A stretch of DNA of 64,000 nucleotides, taken from Sordariomycetes sp. S80-01Y (lineage: Eukaryota; Ascomycota; Sordariomycetes). Every line of letters begins with the position of its first letter. The stretch's first letter is position 1. The DNA is taken from assembly GCA_037042185.1 (NCBI GenBank), contig JAXQJY010000019.1:62001-126000 (forward strand), written 5' to 3'. The position numbers and the translations under genes were made by a program. This document shows positions 1-10,516 of the stretch, one piece after another. Below the pieces are notes generated by a model. That model saw nothing but the letters and a program-made list of their open reading frames with translations, was not told the DNA's origin and did no database searches.

Positions 1-1122
1 CGCGAACAGCGAGGACTCGTGCAGCGCGGGGAGTTTATCAAGCGTCATCCATGAGCTTTCCGAGTCGAAAAACCGCCCGCTCCATTCCCAACTTTTGAGC
101 ACAACTGGGTGAAGGTCGGCCTGGTGCAACGTGGGTGGGTTCAATGCACTGGCAAATATCCTCTTGGCATGCTCGTTCCCGGAAGGGTCTTCGGCCGTAT
201 CTCCAAGTACTTCACGAGACACTATCGACGGCTGGGCCATAAAGGTGAAGCCAGCCGGGAGGTACGTCCATCGAGTGGCTTTGTCGAGGTCGCGATATGG
301 CGGCTGGTCGAAGCGAGAGAAAGCTATTAACTCTTTCAATCTTGGCAGCCGCACAGCTAAGAGAGCCATCGCCGTTGCGGAGAAGAAGTCGACATTGATG
401 TAGAGAGATTCAACCTTCAGCCGATAGTTGATCATTGTGTTATCTGTGCTTGGACGCTCCAGACATGCTAATAGCTTCTTGGCCTTGGTCGCCGATGAAG
501 GTGTTGGGCTGCGGTATAGCGCAGTCACTGCTGGCTCTAGGAAAGCCCTGCACGTGGTGGCAGCATGTACCAGCCAAGTATTGTCGATGGAACCGCCAGC
601 TACCGCGGCATAGTGGAAGATGTCTACCCAGGCCGAATATGGAATCTCTGGACTCAGCCATTCTGGAATTACCCCAGAGCTTCTCAACAGGATGTCGGCC
701 TTGTCCGTCGTCTTCGTCTTTTTGGACGGTGTTGAGCGAGTCGCAGCGCGGCCTCGCTTGGTCCCTTTGGGCGTCGTCTTGGAGTCTCGTCCTCGCCCCC
801 CCTTGCTAGGCGTTATTCGCGCGTTAGAAGATTGTCCTGACCTCCTGGGCCGACCCGTTCCTCTTTTTGCAGTTCGCCTCACACGGGGCGCATCGATGAC
901 TAAATCTCCCATTGACCGATCCACTCCTACATCGAACTCGTCTTCCGAGTCAGACTCGGATTCGACGGAGACATCCGATCTGTCATCCTCGCTTGCGCCG
1001 GAGTCGCTGGACTCAACAAGTGGCTGATCAGGTCTCGAGCGTCGAGCGAGGGTTGTCCTAGACCGGGGCTGGAGGGCCGTGGGCTCGGCTGGGGCAGCCC
1101 TGCTAGCGCGCGTGCGCGCCAT
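1..1122 (-). CDS. F-box-like protein, N-terminal part (cut by left window edge)
   Basis: An uninterrupted reading frame of 374 codons runs from an ATG at 1122 off the left edge, with no stop. Residues 1-150 are low-complexity: Arg/Ala/Pro at the very start, then a Ser/Asp/Glu acidic run, then Lys/Arg/Thr-rich stretches that look like nuclear localisation signals. The motif IPYSAWVDIFHYAAVAGG near residue 180 resembles an F-box helix followed by TCRAF and ALTALYRSP, as in fungal F-box proteins; what follows has LRR-like periodicity (LYINVDFF, LPRLKELIAF). F-box proteins act as substrate adaptors of SCF ubiquitin ligases; the role here is inferred from weak motif similarity. The basic N-terminal tail suggests a nuclear place of action. 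The C-terminal part lies outside the window. Confidence 0.72.
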   Translation of the reverse strand, partial: MARTRASRAAPAEPTALQPRSRTTLARRSRPDQPLVESSDSGASEDDRSDVSVESESDSEDEFDVGVDRSMGDLVIDAPRVRRTAKRGTGRPRRSGQSSNARITPSKGGRGRDSKTTPKGTKRGRAATRSTPSKKTKTTDKADILLRSSGVIPEWLSPEIPYSAWVDIFHYAAVAGGSIDNTWLVHAATTCRAFLEPAVTALYRSPTPSSATKAKKLLACLERPSTDNTMINYRLKVESLYINVDFFSATAMALLAVRLPRLKELIAFSRFDQPPYRDLDKATRWTYLPAGFTFMAQPSIVSREVLGDTAEDPSGNEHAKRIFASALNPPTLHQADLHPVVLKSWEWSGRFFDSESSWMTLDKLPALHESSLFA

Positions 1123-1923
1123 CGTCGCGGCAGGAAAATCCAGGACAACCTGCGGAGGCAATCAGAGATGTTCAGTAGGAAATAATGCGGAAGTGATTGA
1201 ACTAGAAGGCTGCGAAGGCCTGGATAGGGAAAATTCACTGGCGGTGGACGTACTCATCTAGGCGCAAACTCTCTTCTCAAGCAGGCTGTCTCTCAGGCGG
1301 GGCTCACACGAGGGCGGAATCGTCGACTCGGACTTGAGAGGAGGCCTGCAAGCTTGCACCAAACTTCTATCAGTCACAGGTCCCGAATACGGCGGTTCAA
1401 ACTTGAAAGAAGATTATGGGGAATGTTTGGGAGGCAGTGAACATGGATGGTGAGGATGGAATTGCAGGTGAATGACGACGATGAATTTGAAGTTCACGCT
1501 GCCGGCAGCTGCGATGCAAGGCTGACAAAGCTGCACCTGCCGCCGACCAATGAAACGTGGCGAGGTCAACGGCGACTCCTGAGCTCGACCCACAGTTCCC
1601 AGGCGACTGGTAGCTGCGTTCTCAGTAGTACTACTAAGTACTAGTGGGTGGTTAGGCAACTACCCGGTATCGAATTCACGTTGAGGCGATTTCCACCCCC
1701 ATGCGCTATGAACTATTTCTTTTATTCACAGGCGTGCCATGGTTAGATGGAGAGGAACAAATGAGGAACATGAAGCAGCGGTCACGGAAATCACCGCACC
1801 ACCTACATCCCACCGTGATATCTGCCTGTGTCCATACGATAATTGGAAGTCAAGATAAAGAATATACAGCCCCAAGAAACCCCAACGCCTAGCGGATGCT
1901 CTGAAGCTACAACATACAATCCC
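1123..1923. other. gene-free stretch (801 bp)
   Basis: This holds the 5' region of the F-box-like gene and the 3' end of the SF3b145 gene. I see no credible coding exon or RNA gene; the short ORFs here have no family-like composition. Confidence 0.7.
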
Positions 1924-3687
1924 TTAGAACCTGTACCGGTCTGCCCTCTTCTTCTCGTTTCTCTCCTTCTCCGTCTTCTGCCTCTTCCGACTCTCTTGCG
2001 CGATCATCTCGCTAAGATCATCGTCATGCGCCCACTTCGCCCCAACGCCCTCCTCCCGCCTCCCCTGATCGTACCGTCTGCCCAGCTCCTCCTTGTTCAG
2101 CTTGTCTCCCAACTGGTCCGGATCCAGCGCCACATCCACATCTCCAGGCTTCTTGCGCTTGCGCTCGTCTTGCCCGGCGCCGAGGACAGGACCCTTTGGT
2201 AAGTCGTACGCGCGGTCGGAGCCGAAGAAACCTTCGGCGCGCACTTGCCGTTCGGGAAGGACAGTGTATGCTGAGCGAGGGGCTGATGATTCTTCGGTTT
2301 CGGTACCACGGCGATCCTTGCGGAGGTCCATGTCTCCTGCGACTGACGTCTCCACCCCTGTGCCATAGTCTGCCACAGACTGTACTCCGCCTGGTGTTTC
2401 CATACCACTTGGAGTCTCGAGACCGCCGGCAGAGGGCTCTTCGTCCTCGTCTTCGTCCTCCTCGTCTGACTCCTCCTCCTCTTCTTCGGATTCCTCTTCG
2501 CGAGGCTGCAGCTCTCCCCACAGATTGCGCTCGACTGGCTCGGCCATCTGCGGTTGTATGGCTTGCCCTTGCGCTTGCGCACCGTTGGGACCGGTGATAC
2601 CAAAGACGTCGCCGCCGTAGAGAGGGCGATTGTATTCGTCGACGGGAGGTTTACCCCAGCCACCGGGGTGGAAGCCCCATGAGCCGCCCGGTGGAGGGGG
2701 GGCGTTGAGACCCGGGATCTTGAGCGTTGGATATGACGGCGGCGGACCGATGCGCTGCTGATTGATGAGCCATGGTGGCGGCGCACCTGGCGGCATTCCC
2801 AGCGCCTCCTTGGTCGCGTCGCTGAGATCGCCAGGTCGGAAGTGTTGATAGTCAACCTCGCTCTCCTTTCCTTCGTAATACACCTCGCCGAACCTGGTCA
2901 GCTCAGGCTTGACCTGGAACCGGAAGAACGCGTCGTAGAGCTTCTGGTAATCAATATCGAGCTTGCCCATCTTGGGCGCCACGCGCTCGCGCTGCTTCTG
3001 CTTCAACGATTGCTCGGCTTGCTTTTCCAGGACTGCGTCGCGCATCTCGGTGATGCCTGTCTCGGCGATGAAGTTCGGCAGACGGAATGCGGGCTTCTCG
3101 ATACCGCGCTTCGATGACAGGTACTCACGCTTCAGCGACCAGTGGGTCGGGACGGGGACGACGTTGCGCTGAGCTTTGATCTGCACGAGTAACCGGGGGT
3201 CCGTCGATGAGGTATCTTGCCACTCGACCACCTCCGGAATGCGCACCAAAGCCTTGAGCTCTGCAACAGACAGCTTGGTCATGGCCTTGCGCTTCTTCTT
3301 GGACATCTTGGGCTTCTCTTCCTCCTCGTCGGGGATATCGTCGTCGTCGTCAAAGTAGACCTCGCCCGTGTTGCCAGCGTTGGCCTCCTTCGCCACCTCA
3401 TCCTCGTCCGTGTTCGCGCCAAACTTGTTGAAGATTTCCTTGTATATCGCAAAGGCGGGATCGTCCTCAAGACTCTCGTTGACTGGGCCGTCGGCGTGTG
3501 GCAACTCGTGCCCCTCAGCCTCCAGCTTCTTGACCTCGGTATCGCCATCCGGTCGCGTCGCATCGTCTACGGGTTCGGGGCCGGGTGTCGTCTCGGATGC
3601 AGGCGTGGGCGCGTCCTTGGAAGCCTTCTTTTGCTCCTTCTTCTTCGCCCTCCGCATCTGGTTCTTGGTCATCTTGGGTTGAGCCAT
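1924..3687 (-). CDS. splicing factor 3B subunit 2 (SF3b145 / yeast Cus1 homologue)
   Basis: A single exon of 587 aa. It is a U2 snRNP core protein of the SF3b complex that anchors U2 at the intron branch site in the nucleus. What I see: a Lys-rich start (MTKNQMRRAKKKEQKK); an acidic run around 112-124; the DUF382 domain at about 140-270 (e.g. ALVRIPEVVEWQD, PVPTHWSLKREYLS, DIDYQKLYDAFF); a PSP domain at about 295-350 (MPPGAPPPWLINQQRIGPPP, LKIPGLNAPPPPGGSWG, NRPLYGGDVFG); then an acidic Glu/Asp/Ser run near 395-425 and a charged Lys/Arg tail. Order and length fit the fungal family. The ATG at 3687 is the first in frame and has a purine at -3 and G at +4. A 45-codon ORF ends 5 nt upstream, described separately. 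Confidence 0.95.
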   Translation of the reverse strand: MAQPKMTKNQMRRAKKKEQKKASKDAPTPASETTPGPEPVDDATRPDGDTEVKKLEAEGHELPHADGPVNESLEDDPAFAIYKEIFNKFGANTDEDEVAKEANAGNTGEVYFDDDDDIPDEEEEKPKMSKKKRKAMTKLSVAELKALVRIPEVVEWQDTSSTDPRLLVQIKAQRNVVPVPTHWSLKREYLSSKRGIEKPAFRLPNFIAETGITEMRDAVLEKQAEQSLKQKQRERVAPKMGKLDIDYQKLYDAFFRFQVKPELTRFGEVYYEGKESEVDYQHFRPGDLSDATKEALGMPPGAPPPWLINQQRIGPPPSYPTLKIPGLNAPPPPGGSWGFHPGGWGKPPVDEYNRPLYGGDVFGITGPNGAQAQGQAIQPQMAEPVERNLWGELQPREEESEEEEEESDEEDEDEDEEPSAGGLETPSGMETPGGVQSVADYGTGVETSVAGDMDLRKDRRGTETEESSAPRSAYTVLPERQVRAEGFFGSDRAYDLPKGPVLGAGQDERKRKKPGDVDVALDPDQLGDKLNKEELGRRYDQGRREEGVGAKWAHDDDLSEMIAQESRKRQKTEKERNEKKRADRYRF

Positions 3688-3692
3688 GACGG

Positions 3693-3830
3693 CTACTTGC
3701 TGGGCCCGGAAGAGGACCGCGTCGACTGGTTGCGAAAGCTGTAAGGGTTGACCGTCTGCGTGACAATGTTGAATAAGGCGAAGGCGCCAATGAGTGCGAT
3801 GATTTTGTTCTTTGGATCGCCCGGTGGCAT
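3693..3830 (-). CDS. short ORF immediately upstream of SF3b145 (45 aa, one membrane-like segment)
   Basis: It begins with ATG at 3830 (A at -3), ends with TAG at 3693-3695, and stops 5 nt before the SF3b145 start on the same strand. The 45-aa product has a charged start (MPPGDPKNK), one hydrophobic segment (IIALIGAFALFNIV, about residues 10-23) and a polar Ser-rich tail (PYSFRNQSTRSSSGPSK). It looks more like a real small single-pass protein than a random upstream ORF. It could be a separately translated mini-gene on a shared transcript, a regulatory uORF, or chance. I do not recognise a family. Splicing could in principle remove it from the mRNA, but I see no need for an intron here. Confidence 0.5.
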   Translation of the reverse strand: MPPGDPKNKIIALIGAFALFNIVTQTVNPYSFRNQSTRSSSGPSK

Positions 3831-4446
3831 ACTAAACTCAAGCTTGGAAGGGGTGGTCTTGGTTCAAACGCGATGAGCTAAAGATTTGATGTGGAGTACG
3901 AGTCAGCGCTGGCATGGATCAGATCAACCGATTCAAAACTTCAAGGAACCACCGCACCAGCGGCTGCGCGCTTACTGGGCGCTTGGTCGCGTTTATCGGA
4001 GTAACGCCGGGTACCAGCCTGCAGATCGTCATCGGCCCGGCTGTCAGACCTCCTGAAGTTACAGAAGCCAAGGCGCTGGAATTCCAGGGCCGTGGGCCAA
4101 CCATTTCGTCACGACGCCATTCCGACCATTTTAGATCCCGAAGACGACTTGACGACAAATTGATTGATGGCGTCGCGCTTGCGATTATTCGGTTGATACT
4201 CCTTGTGTTTTCTTCTGCCGCATCGAATACAGCTCGGTCATGCCAGAGTTGAGTAGAGATTAAGCGTTCCCGTTGTCTGCTTCTTCTCGCCGACCCGGTG
4301 TCCTTCTCTTCATCGTCCAGATTGCGCGCATCCCGCCCTTGTCACTCGTTTTGTTCTCGCACTCCCCGTCCTCCTTCGAGCGCTCGCGCACTCTGCCAAG
4401 CGAAGCACCTCTCGAACGACGACAGACGGATGACGAGATAAACGCA
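3831..4446. promoter_or_regulatory. shared upstream region of divergent SF3b145 and SLY41-like genes (616 bp)
   Basis: The two flanking genes are transcribed away from each other, so this stretch must carry both promoters and 5' UTRs. A pyrimidine-rich run at about 4265-4375 precedes the SLY41-like start, as is common at fungal transcription starts. No clear TATA box was found. An open frame continues upstream of 4447 but has no family-like content. Confidence 0.55.
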
Positions 4447-6125
4447 ATGGAAAAGTTTCCCGATCACATCGATGCCCCGTCCATGGGCAATGGCCGGGCC
4501 ACGTCGCCCGCAAACAACTCGAACTCTCACACGAACGGCGAGGCAATCCCCCTCAACGACCGCTGGCTATCTATCCCACGACGAGAAAACAGCTCAGGCT
4601 GGTCACCATCCGGCTCACAGAGCATTGGGCGGCATAATCGCCAAAAGAGCCTCCACGATGCCTTCCGAACGATACGAAACCGCAACGGCAGCGTCAGCCA
4701 GAATGCCCACGAGATTGCCGATGCGCTGCGCGCGCCCGTATCGCCCAAACTCATTGTGAGTGCTATATCCCGACGAGGAGTGGAATGGCAGGTTCAAGCG
4801 AGACATTCAAAGGCACGTCGCTAACGCGGTACGATAATTAGATATTGTGTCTGCTGTGGTACACATCGTCTGCGCTGACGAATACCTCCTCGAAATCGAT
4901 ATTGAACGCATTCGATATGCCCGCCACGCTGACGTTGGTGCAATTCGCCTTCGTCTCGAGTCTATGCATGCTGCTTGCGAAGCTGGCGACCGTGTTCCCG
5001 GTTTTAAGGACAAAGATCACAGCATTGAAACATCCGATTCGAAAGCCGACGATGGAGATCATCAAAACGACCATGCCGCTTGCGGCTTTCCAAATTGGCG
5101 GGCATCTGCTCAGCTCAACAGCGACTGCCAAGATTCCGGTCTCACTCGTGCATACGATCAAGGGGCTTTCACCCCTCTTCACGGTTTTGGCCTATCGCGT
5201 CATCTACGACATTCGCTACCCCAAAGCGACATACCTCTCCCTGGTGCCTTTGACTATGGGTGTCATGCTGGCTTGCTCGGGGAAGCATGGCCTTGGCGGC
5301 GAGTTCGTGGGGATCATCGAGGCCTTGCTTGCCACACTCATCTTCGTCACGCAAAACATCTTCTCTAAGAAACTGTTTAACGAGGCTGCCAAGGCAGAGC
5401 TGGATGGTTCTGCTGCCCAATCTAAGAAGCTGGACAAGCTGAATCTTCTGTGCTATTCGTCAGGCATGGCCTTGATCTTGACTCTGCCGATCTGGTTCTG
5501 GAGTGAGGGTATCGGATTACTTGGCGACTTCCTATACGATGGTTCCATTGATCTCAGCGGAGGACCTAAGGCGATGGATCATGGACGACTGACGATGGAG
5601 TTCATCTTCAACGGCATCTTCCACTTCGGCCAGAACATCCTGGCGTTTGTGCTGCTGTCAATGGTGTCACCCGTGACCTATTCAGTGGCCTCGCTGATCA
5701 AGCGCGTCTTTGTCATCGTCCTCGCCATCCTCTGGTTCCGCAGCCCAACTACGCCCCTCCAAGCCGTCGGTATCGCCCTCACCTTTCTCGGCCTCTACCT
5801 ATACGACCGCACCAGCGAATCCAACAAGGCCGACCGTAAAGTCCGCATGATGGCCCAGACGAAGACACCCGCACCCCTACTTCCCACCAACGCCCAACTG
5901 CCGCAACGCGGCAGCAACCACACCACGCCCAACGCTGGCGGCTCAAGTGCCCATCCTTACAATGAGGGGTACTTTGGGCCCATGTCCGCAGTGGACGACT
6001 CTAAGAAGAATGACGAGAACACGGGGCGGGGACGGGCGAGGGGACAGAGCAACGCTGGATGGCTAGCGCCAGGGACAAAACAGGAAGATACGTGGCGCAA
6101 CGGAGATCGGGCAGTGAAGGCATGA
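4447..6125 (+). CDS. SLY41-like translocator of the TPT/DMT superfamily
   Basis: Two exons (4447-4755 and 4842-6125; intron GTGAGT...TTAG, 86 nt, phase 0) give 530 aa. Residues 1-100 are a polar Ser/Asn/Arg-rich cytosolic tail. After the splice come about ten membrane segments of the triose-phosphate translocator family: ILCLLWYTSSALTNTSSK, TMPLAAFQIGGHLLSS, VHTIKGLSPLFTVLAYR (the Lys-Gly-Leu-Ser-Pro motif), EALLATLIFVTQNIFSKK, VSPVTYSVASLIKRVFVIV and FLGLYLYDR. Yeast Sly41 is an ER-Golgi membrane protein whose excess bypasses loss of Ypt1 and which has been linked to phosphoenolpyruvate transport into the ER; the substrate here is inferred. The C-terminal ~100 aa are polar and variable. The start at 4447 was preferred to upstream in-frame codons because the sequence before it looks like a 5' UTR. 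Confidence 0.9.
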
Positions 6126-6421
6126 GCTGAGCCGAGTGCTGTTGTATGGTCGGTACTCAGAAAGCCTATACCTTAACAGGCGGTCGCTGGGTACACAAAA
6201 CTACGCATTGTACGATGGGACCGGAGTGCTTCTCGGATGGGTTTGCTTCGGCGTTCAGGAAGGCAGATAGCGCTCTGTGATTCAGTCAGAGACTTCCCGG
6301 GTTCTTACCCCGGCTTGGTTGAGCCCTGTATTCGCACGAAAGAGGGCTGGATTCTCTCGTGGAATAGAAATAGATGGTATCATCAAGTTTCAGGCCACTG
6401 CAAACCCGGAATACTGAATTC

Positions 6422-7849
6422 TCACTCTATCAACCATTCTTCAACCTCAACGCCAATACTCCTTCCTACCCCTCGCACAACCTCCCACCCAACATTGATC
6501 CTCCATTTACCGCCCCTATCCATGACATCGCCGCCAACGCCAACCCGACTCATCAGCCTCAGGCTCGCCAAGGTCGCCAACCCCATGCCCACGTCTCCGT
6601 CCAGCCCGGCTCTCCTCCTGTCCTCAGTCCACTCACCCTTCACAGCCGCGTAGATGGCCAGCATCCTTTCCAGGACGAAGGCATGCGCTCCAAGGAGCTT
6701 GCGAGCGATCTTACGGTGCTGGGTCCGTCCTGCGTTGGGGCCACGTCGTCGTCGCTTGGCGATGGCATGGTGCGTTGAGAAGAGCGTTTGATCGTGCCTG
6801 GGTGCGTTGTGGGAGGCGAGGTAGGCGCAAAGGAGAAGCACTCTGGCGGTCCTCGGCAGCAAAGCTGACAGGTCCGCGTGCTTGACCGCACCTTCTTGCT
6901 TCTGCCTCTTGACGGAAATGATGCTGGGGTTCAGAACACCTTCATCCTGGAAAGCGCCCCTTGCCGCGACAAGCAATTTGGAGAACTCCCTAACCTCATA
7001 GGTTCCCTTCTCCACAGGCGCTACGAACCTCGGCCACAGCGACTCGCACGCCCGCTTGAAAGCCGGCAGGGAGCGAGCTGCAGACTTGACGAGGGCGTCG
7101 TGGACAGCGGCGCAGAACTTGGACCAGAGAGCTTGGGTTTCTGACAGGTCCGCGTTGGGGATGGGGTGTTTGGGAGGTGTGAGGGCGAGGATGCGGATGA
7201 AGGAGACCTTGTCGTACGGGGGGAAGTGGAGGGTTGGGGAGGAGGGGAGGCGGAGGAACTGGGCGGGGGGTGCTGTCAAGATGAACACTATCGAGAGGCA
7301 GGGTATCTGGCAGAGTTAGCTACATTGTAGGCGACATGTAACGTTTTCAAGACTTACGATCTCTGATAGACGTGCAAGTCCTGGTAGTAACGTATACGGG
7401 GCATCCCTGGCCCTATCTATGCCGTCAACCACTAGAACGAACCTCCACCCTTCCTCCCGAACAGGGTATTTCAACAGCTTGCTCAACTCGACACTCAAAG
7501 CACTCAGCGTCTCACACCTCCTGCACACATCATCCTCAGGCCATTCAACAGCCTGCGCGACGGAGGCGACGATGGCTTCGAACAGATGCCGCGCCGTTAT
7601 ACATTGCCCGGCGTTGACGATGGCGTATCTGAGGGTCTGGAGGTGGGAAGACAGTGAAGCGAGGAGCGACGTCGTTATGGCCGTCTTGCCCGTGGATTCG
7701 ACGCCGTGGATGGTGAGGGTTCGCGCCGGTGCGGCGGATGGGTAGAGCAGAGTTGCGAGGGAGCGGATCTGGCGGTCGCGGCAGGGAAAGGCTTGGAGAA
7801 CTGGGTGGAGGATGATCTCGGGCGGGAGTTGGAAGAGATTGGCTGTCAT
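6422..7849 (-). CDS. orc5: origin recognition complex subunit 5
   Basis: Two exons (7358-7849 and 6422-7306; 51-nt intron GTAAGT...CCAG, phase 0) give 458 aa. Orc5 is an AAA+-type subunit of the six-protein complex that binds replication origins and loads MCM in the nucleus. What I see: a Walker A motif GVESTGKTA about 45-50 residues from the start, a Walker B-like VLVVDGIDRAR near 145, a sensor-like IVFILTAPP just after the splice, and a C-terminal winged-helix region with the family's LLPRTARVLLLCAYLASHN and a Lys/Arg-rich stretch (KRRRRGPNAGRTQ). Length fits fungal Orc5. It converges tail to tail with the SLY41-like gene, with 296 nt between stops. Confidence 0.9.
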
Positions 7850-8066
7850 GATGGGAAAGAATTGGAGTGTGCTACGAGGCGCATACTGGAAGTTGCTGAC
7901 GAGGGCGATGACGATGTTGGTCAGGGTGGAATATTCTTGGGAGACGCGTCTGGCGCGTTCCGGCCTCGGGCCGACAACGTGCACCTCGGACCCCAGCACG
8001 TTTCACTGGCATCAAGCTTCTACTTCACATTGCGCCCCCTCTCTAACATTTCTCTACTGGATATAC

Positions 8067-9008
8067 TCATGACTCTTCAATGAATGTGAGCACCGCCTTT
8101 ACGAAACCTTCTGGGTTCTCCTCGGCCACATAGTGCCCACTGTCCGCCACCTCAGCGATGCGAAACGTGCCCTCCTCGTGAACCTCCTTCATCATACCCT
8201 CTGTGGCGCTCCCCGCGAACCTACTCTGCGCGCCGCCGAGATTCAAGGTTCTGACCTTGCACTTTCCATGTTCTCTTATCCAGGCCTGATTCTCCTCGCC
8301 GTCCTCCAGAAAAGCGCGATAGATGTTGAATGCGCAGCGAAGAGCACCCGGCTGGCGGTACATCTTGACGTAGTGATCTAGGTCTTCCTGTCCGATACCC
8401 GAAGCAGTGTAGGCCAGCTTGGAGAAGAAATGGCTGAGGTATATCTCCTCCCGACCTGCGACGAGGGCTTCAGGTAGGTCAGCGACTGAGTGAAAGATAA
8501 AGTGAAACTGCTGGACAGCGTGCGTGGTCCGGTCTTCATGGTGCGCTGCCGTCCCGGGAAGAGGACACTCTCCCCAGTTGACTGAAGCAGTCTTGTTGGG
8601 GTAGCGCGAGGCAAAGGCGTAGGCTATCATGCCGCCGATGTCGTGACCAATAATGTGGACCGGCTCCGCGATGTAAAGATAGGCAAGCAGATCAGCTACG
8701 TCGCCTGCCATGACTGATTTGGTGAAGCCGGAAGCTGGTTTCGAGGATTGTCCCGCACCCCGGTAGTCTGGTGCGACGATGCGGTAGCTGCCCTTGGTTC
8801 AGTACGGGGAGACAAGCGAGATTCCGAACACCGAAACTCACCCAGCCGAGACAAGAGGCGGGATAACCTTGCGGAACTGATACGAAGTTTGAGGGAAGCC
8901 ATGAATGAGGACGATGACACCTTTTTGTTGTCCCTGGGGGCCTTGGTCGATGTAAGCTATGCGAACTCCGTCACCGAGGTCGGCAATGCGGACGGGGTAG
9001 TTTGCCAT
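8067..9008 (-). CDS. alpha/beta hydrolase with Asp nucleophile (soluble epoxide hydrolase / dehalogenase group)
   Basis: Two exons (8842-9008 and 8067-8787; 54-nt intron GTGAGT...GCAG) give 295 aa. The fold's oxyanion motif is HGFP (36-39) and the nucleophile elbow is GHDIGG with D105, as in epoxide hydrolases and haloalkane/fluoroacetate dehalogenases rather than Ser esterases. The catalytic His is probably H274 in DSGHYVAEENP. The reaction is opening of an epoxide or hydrolysis of a carbon-halogen bond through an Asp ester; the substrate cannot be told. No signal peptide, so probably cytosolic. I chose the ATG at 9008 (MANYPVRI) because the family's first strand begins there; an in-frame ATG at 9050 would add 14 residues. 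Confidence 0.85.
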
Positions 9009-9603
9009 CTTGGCGTCTGCTGAGGATCTTGTGGCGTAGAGGCTTCTCACTGATGTTTCGGTTGCGATGTCTGTAATGGTCGTATCTCATGACGCGAAGA
9101 GGCCTTTTATGGTTGATGTGGTGATGGTGCATATCTGTATGCCCCGCAATAATGACGCTGAATTCGGCAGGATGACGCTGAAGATGACGCTGAAGACAGC
9201 GAACATTAGTGATCAGGTTGAACATGACGCTCTGACAGGGGAGCGAGCATACTCCCCCTGAGTCCGAAGAGTACCAGCAGACACGGGGTTTCTGTTCGGG
9301 AAAAGTGGTCAACTGTCGGGGAAAGGGGTGACCCCTTTTGATGTGGACGGAATGGAACCGGCGAGCAAGACAATTGCTCCATAAGGCTTCTGCATCTACC
9401 TCATGATAATTTATAACTACCTATAGATTGTTTTGTCCCAAGAGAGTTAAAAGACCCCGTCCCTCCAGTGCTTGATCTCGGTCTCTTCGCTACAGACCAG
9501 CAACCACCTAGCTCCTAACCAGTTGATCTAAGGCATGGGTAGGCGGGGGCTAAACATGTCCTCTGCGTCGTCCTGTATGTTGAATATGATCCAAGTTGAT
9601 CAT
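9009..9603. other. gene-free stretch (595 bp)
   Basis: This contains the upstream region of the hydrolase gene and the 3' flank of the 200-aa gene. Apart from a small direct repeat (9152-9194) and a locally AT-rich part near 9390-9440, I see nothing. Confidence 0.6.
9152..9194 (+). repeat. short direct repeats, ATGACGCTGAA x3
   Basis: The 11-mer ATGACGCTGAA occurs at 9152-9162, 9172-9182 and 9184-9194, upstream of the hydrolase start. It could be a slippage product or clustered binding sites; nothing decides between these. Confidence 0.7.
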
Positions 9604-10255
9604 TTACTGCTTGACTGCACGCAAATAGGCAACTGCCGACTCATCAAAGATCCCGTCCTCGACGAGCTGCTCCCCGGACTCTACGATCCATGTCTGGCAA
9701 TTTCTATGGACCGCGGACTGCTTTGATCTCGGCGTCTCCTACCAAAGCGTCAGTCTAATGTCTCTTGAGAAAGCCTCGTCTGCTTACCTCCCTCTCTACC
9801 GAGTTCAAGGACTTTTCTGGCGCAGCAACTTTGAAGAGGCTCTTCTCGAAAGGACACGCAGGTCGTTTGTCAATCTTCATTTCCGTCTGGAATTGATTGA
9901 ACATGGCTGCTTTATCCAAAAATTCACCCTGAACCCATTGAAGAGGAATCCTCTTGTAGGGGGTATCTTCGTACGTCTCGACGTTGTGCATGCGCTGAAT
10001 CTCGAGTTCGAAGCCAACGTTTACCGACCCAGTGGCGTGAATTCGGACTCCTAGGCAACGCGTCTGATGCGAGCGGACGAAGTAAGCCCAGTGATCTAGG
10101 AAGGGATAGCCATTGTACATGAGGAGCTCAACTAGGAAAGCGCCAGGTGGGCCTTCGGGTGGGACGCTGGGAGGCTGAGGCGTTGAAGGGGGACCGGAGA
10201 GGGATGACAGGGTTGCAGGCGGTGGAGGGGGCGGCGGCGGTGGGGGATCGGCCAT
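9604..10255 (-). CDS. conserved fungal protein of unknown function, proline-rich N-terminus (200 aa)
   Basis: Two exons (9788-10255 and 9604-9738; 49-nt intron GTAAGC...GTAG, phase 0). Residues 1-35 carry a run of ten prolines and more Pro/Ser. The rest is a compact domain: GAFLVELLMYNGYPFLDHWAYFVRSH split over two stretches, then LGVRIHATGSVNVGFELEI, KRIPLQWVQGEFLD, and PEKSLN. The second exon adds NCQTWIVESGEQLVEDGIF and ends YLRAVKQ. Proteins of this pattern (GAFLVELLMYNG...LGVRIHATG...NCQTWIVE) recur in plant-associated ascomycetes as hypothetical proteins to my knowledge; no function is known to me. No signal peptide or membrane segment. The second exon is supported by the typical conserved ending, which a one-exon reading would lose. 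Confidence 0.8.
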
Positions 10256-10516
10256 TATTGAGCTTTGACCAAGATGTGAGGAGGAAGTTGAGAGATATGT
10301 TACGATGAGTCGGGGCGGGGTAGATGATCGAGGATATTGGTGCCTGTTGGTGGCTGTGCGATGTGTCCAGCCAACTCGGGCAGGCTGACTTTACAGACAA
10401 GGCCACCTAGTGGCTTCACATCTGGTTGCAAGTACCTTTTACTTGTCCATTTCGTACGAAGAAAATGGAAACCATACAATAGTGCCCAATTTTAATGTGT
10501 ATTTCCTATGTTATCC

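Noticed and set aside
2097-2855. 252-codon minus-strand frame within SF3b145
   Set aside because: Alternative frame of the same exon; Arg/Ser/Pro-rich without family motifs.
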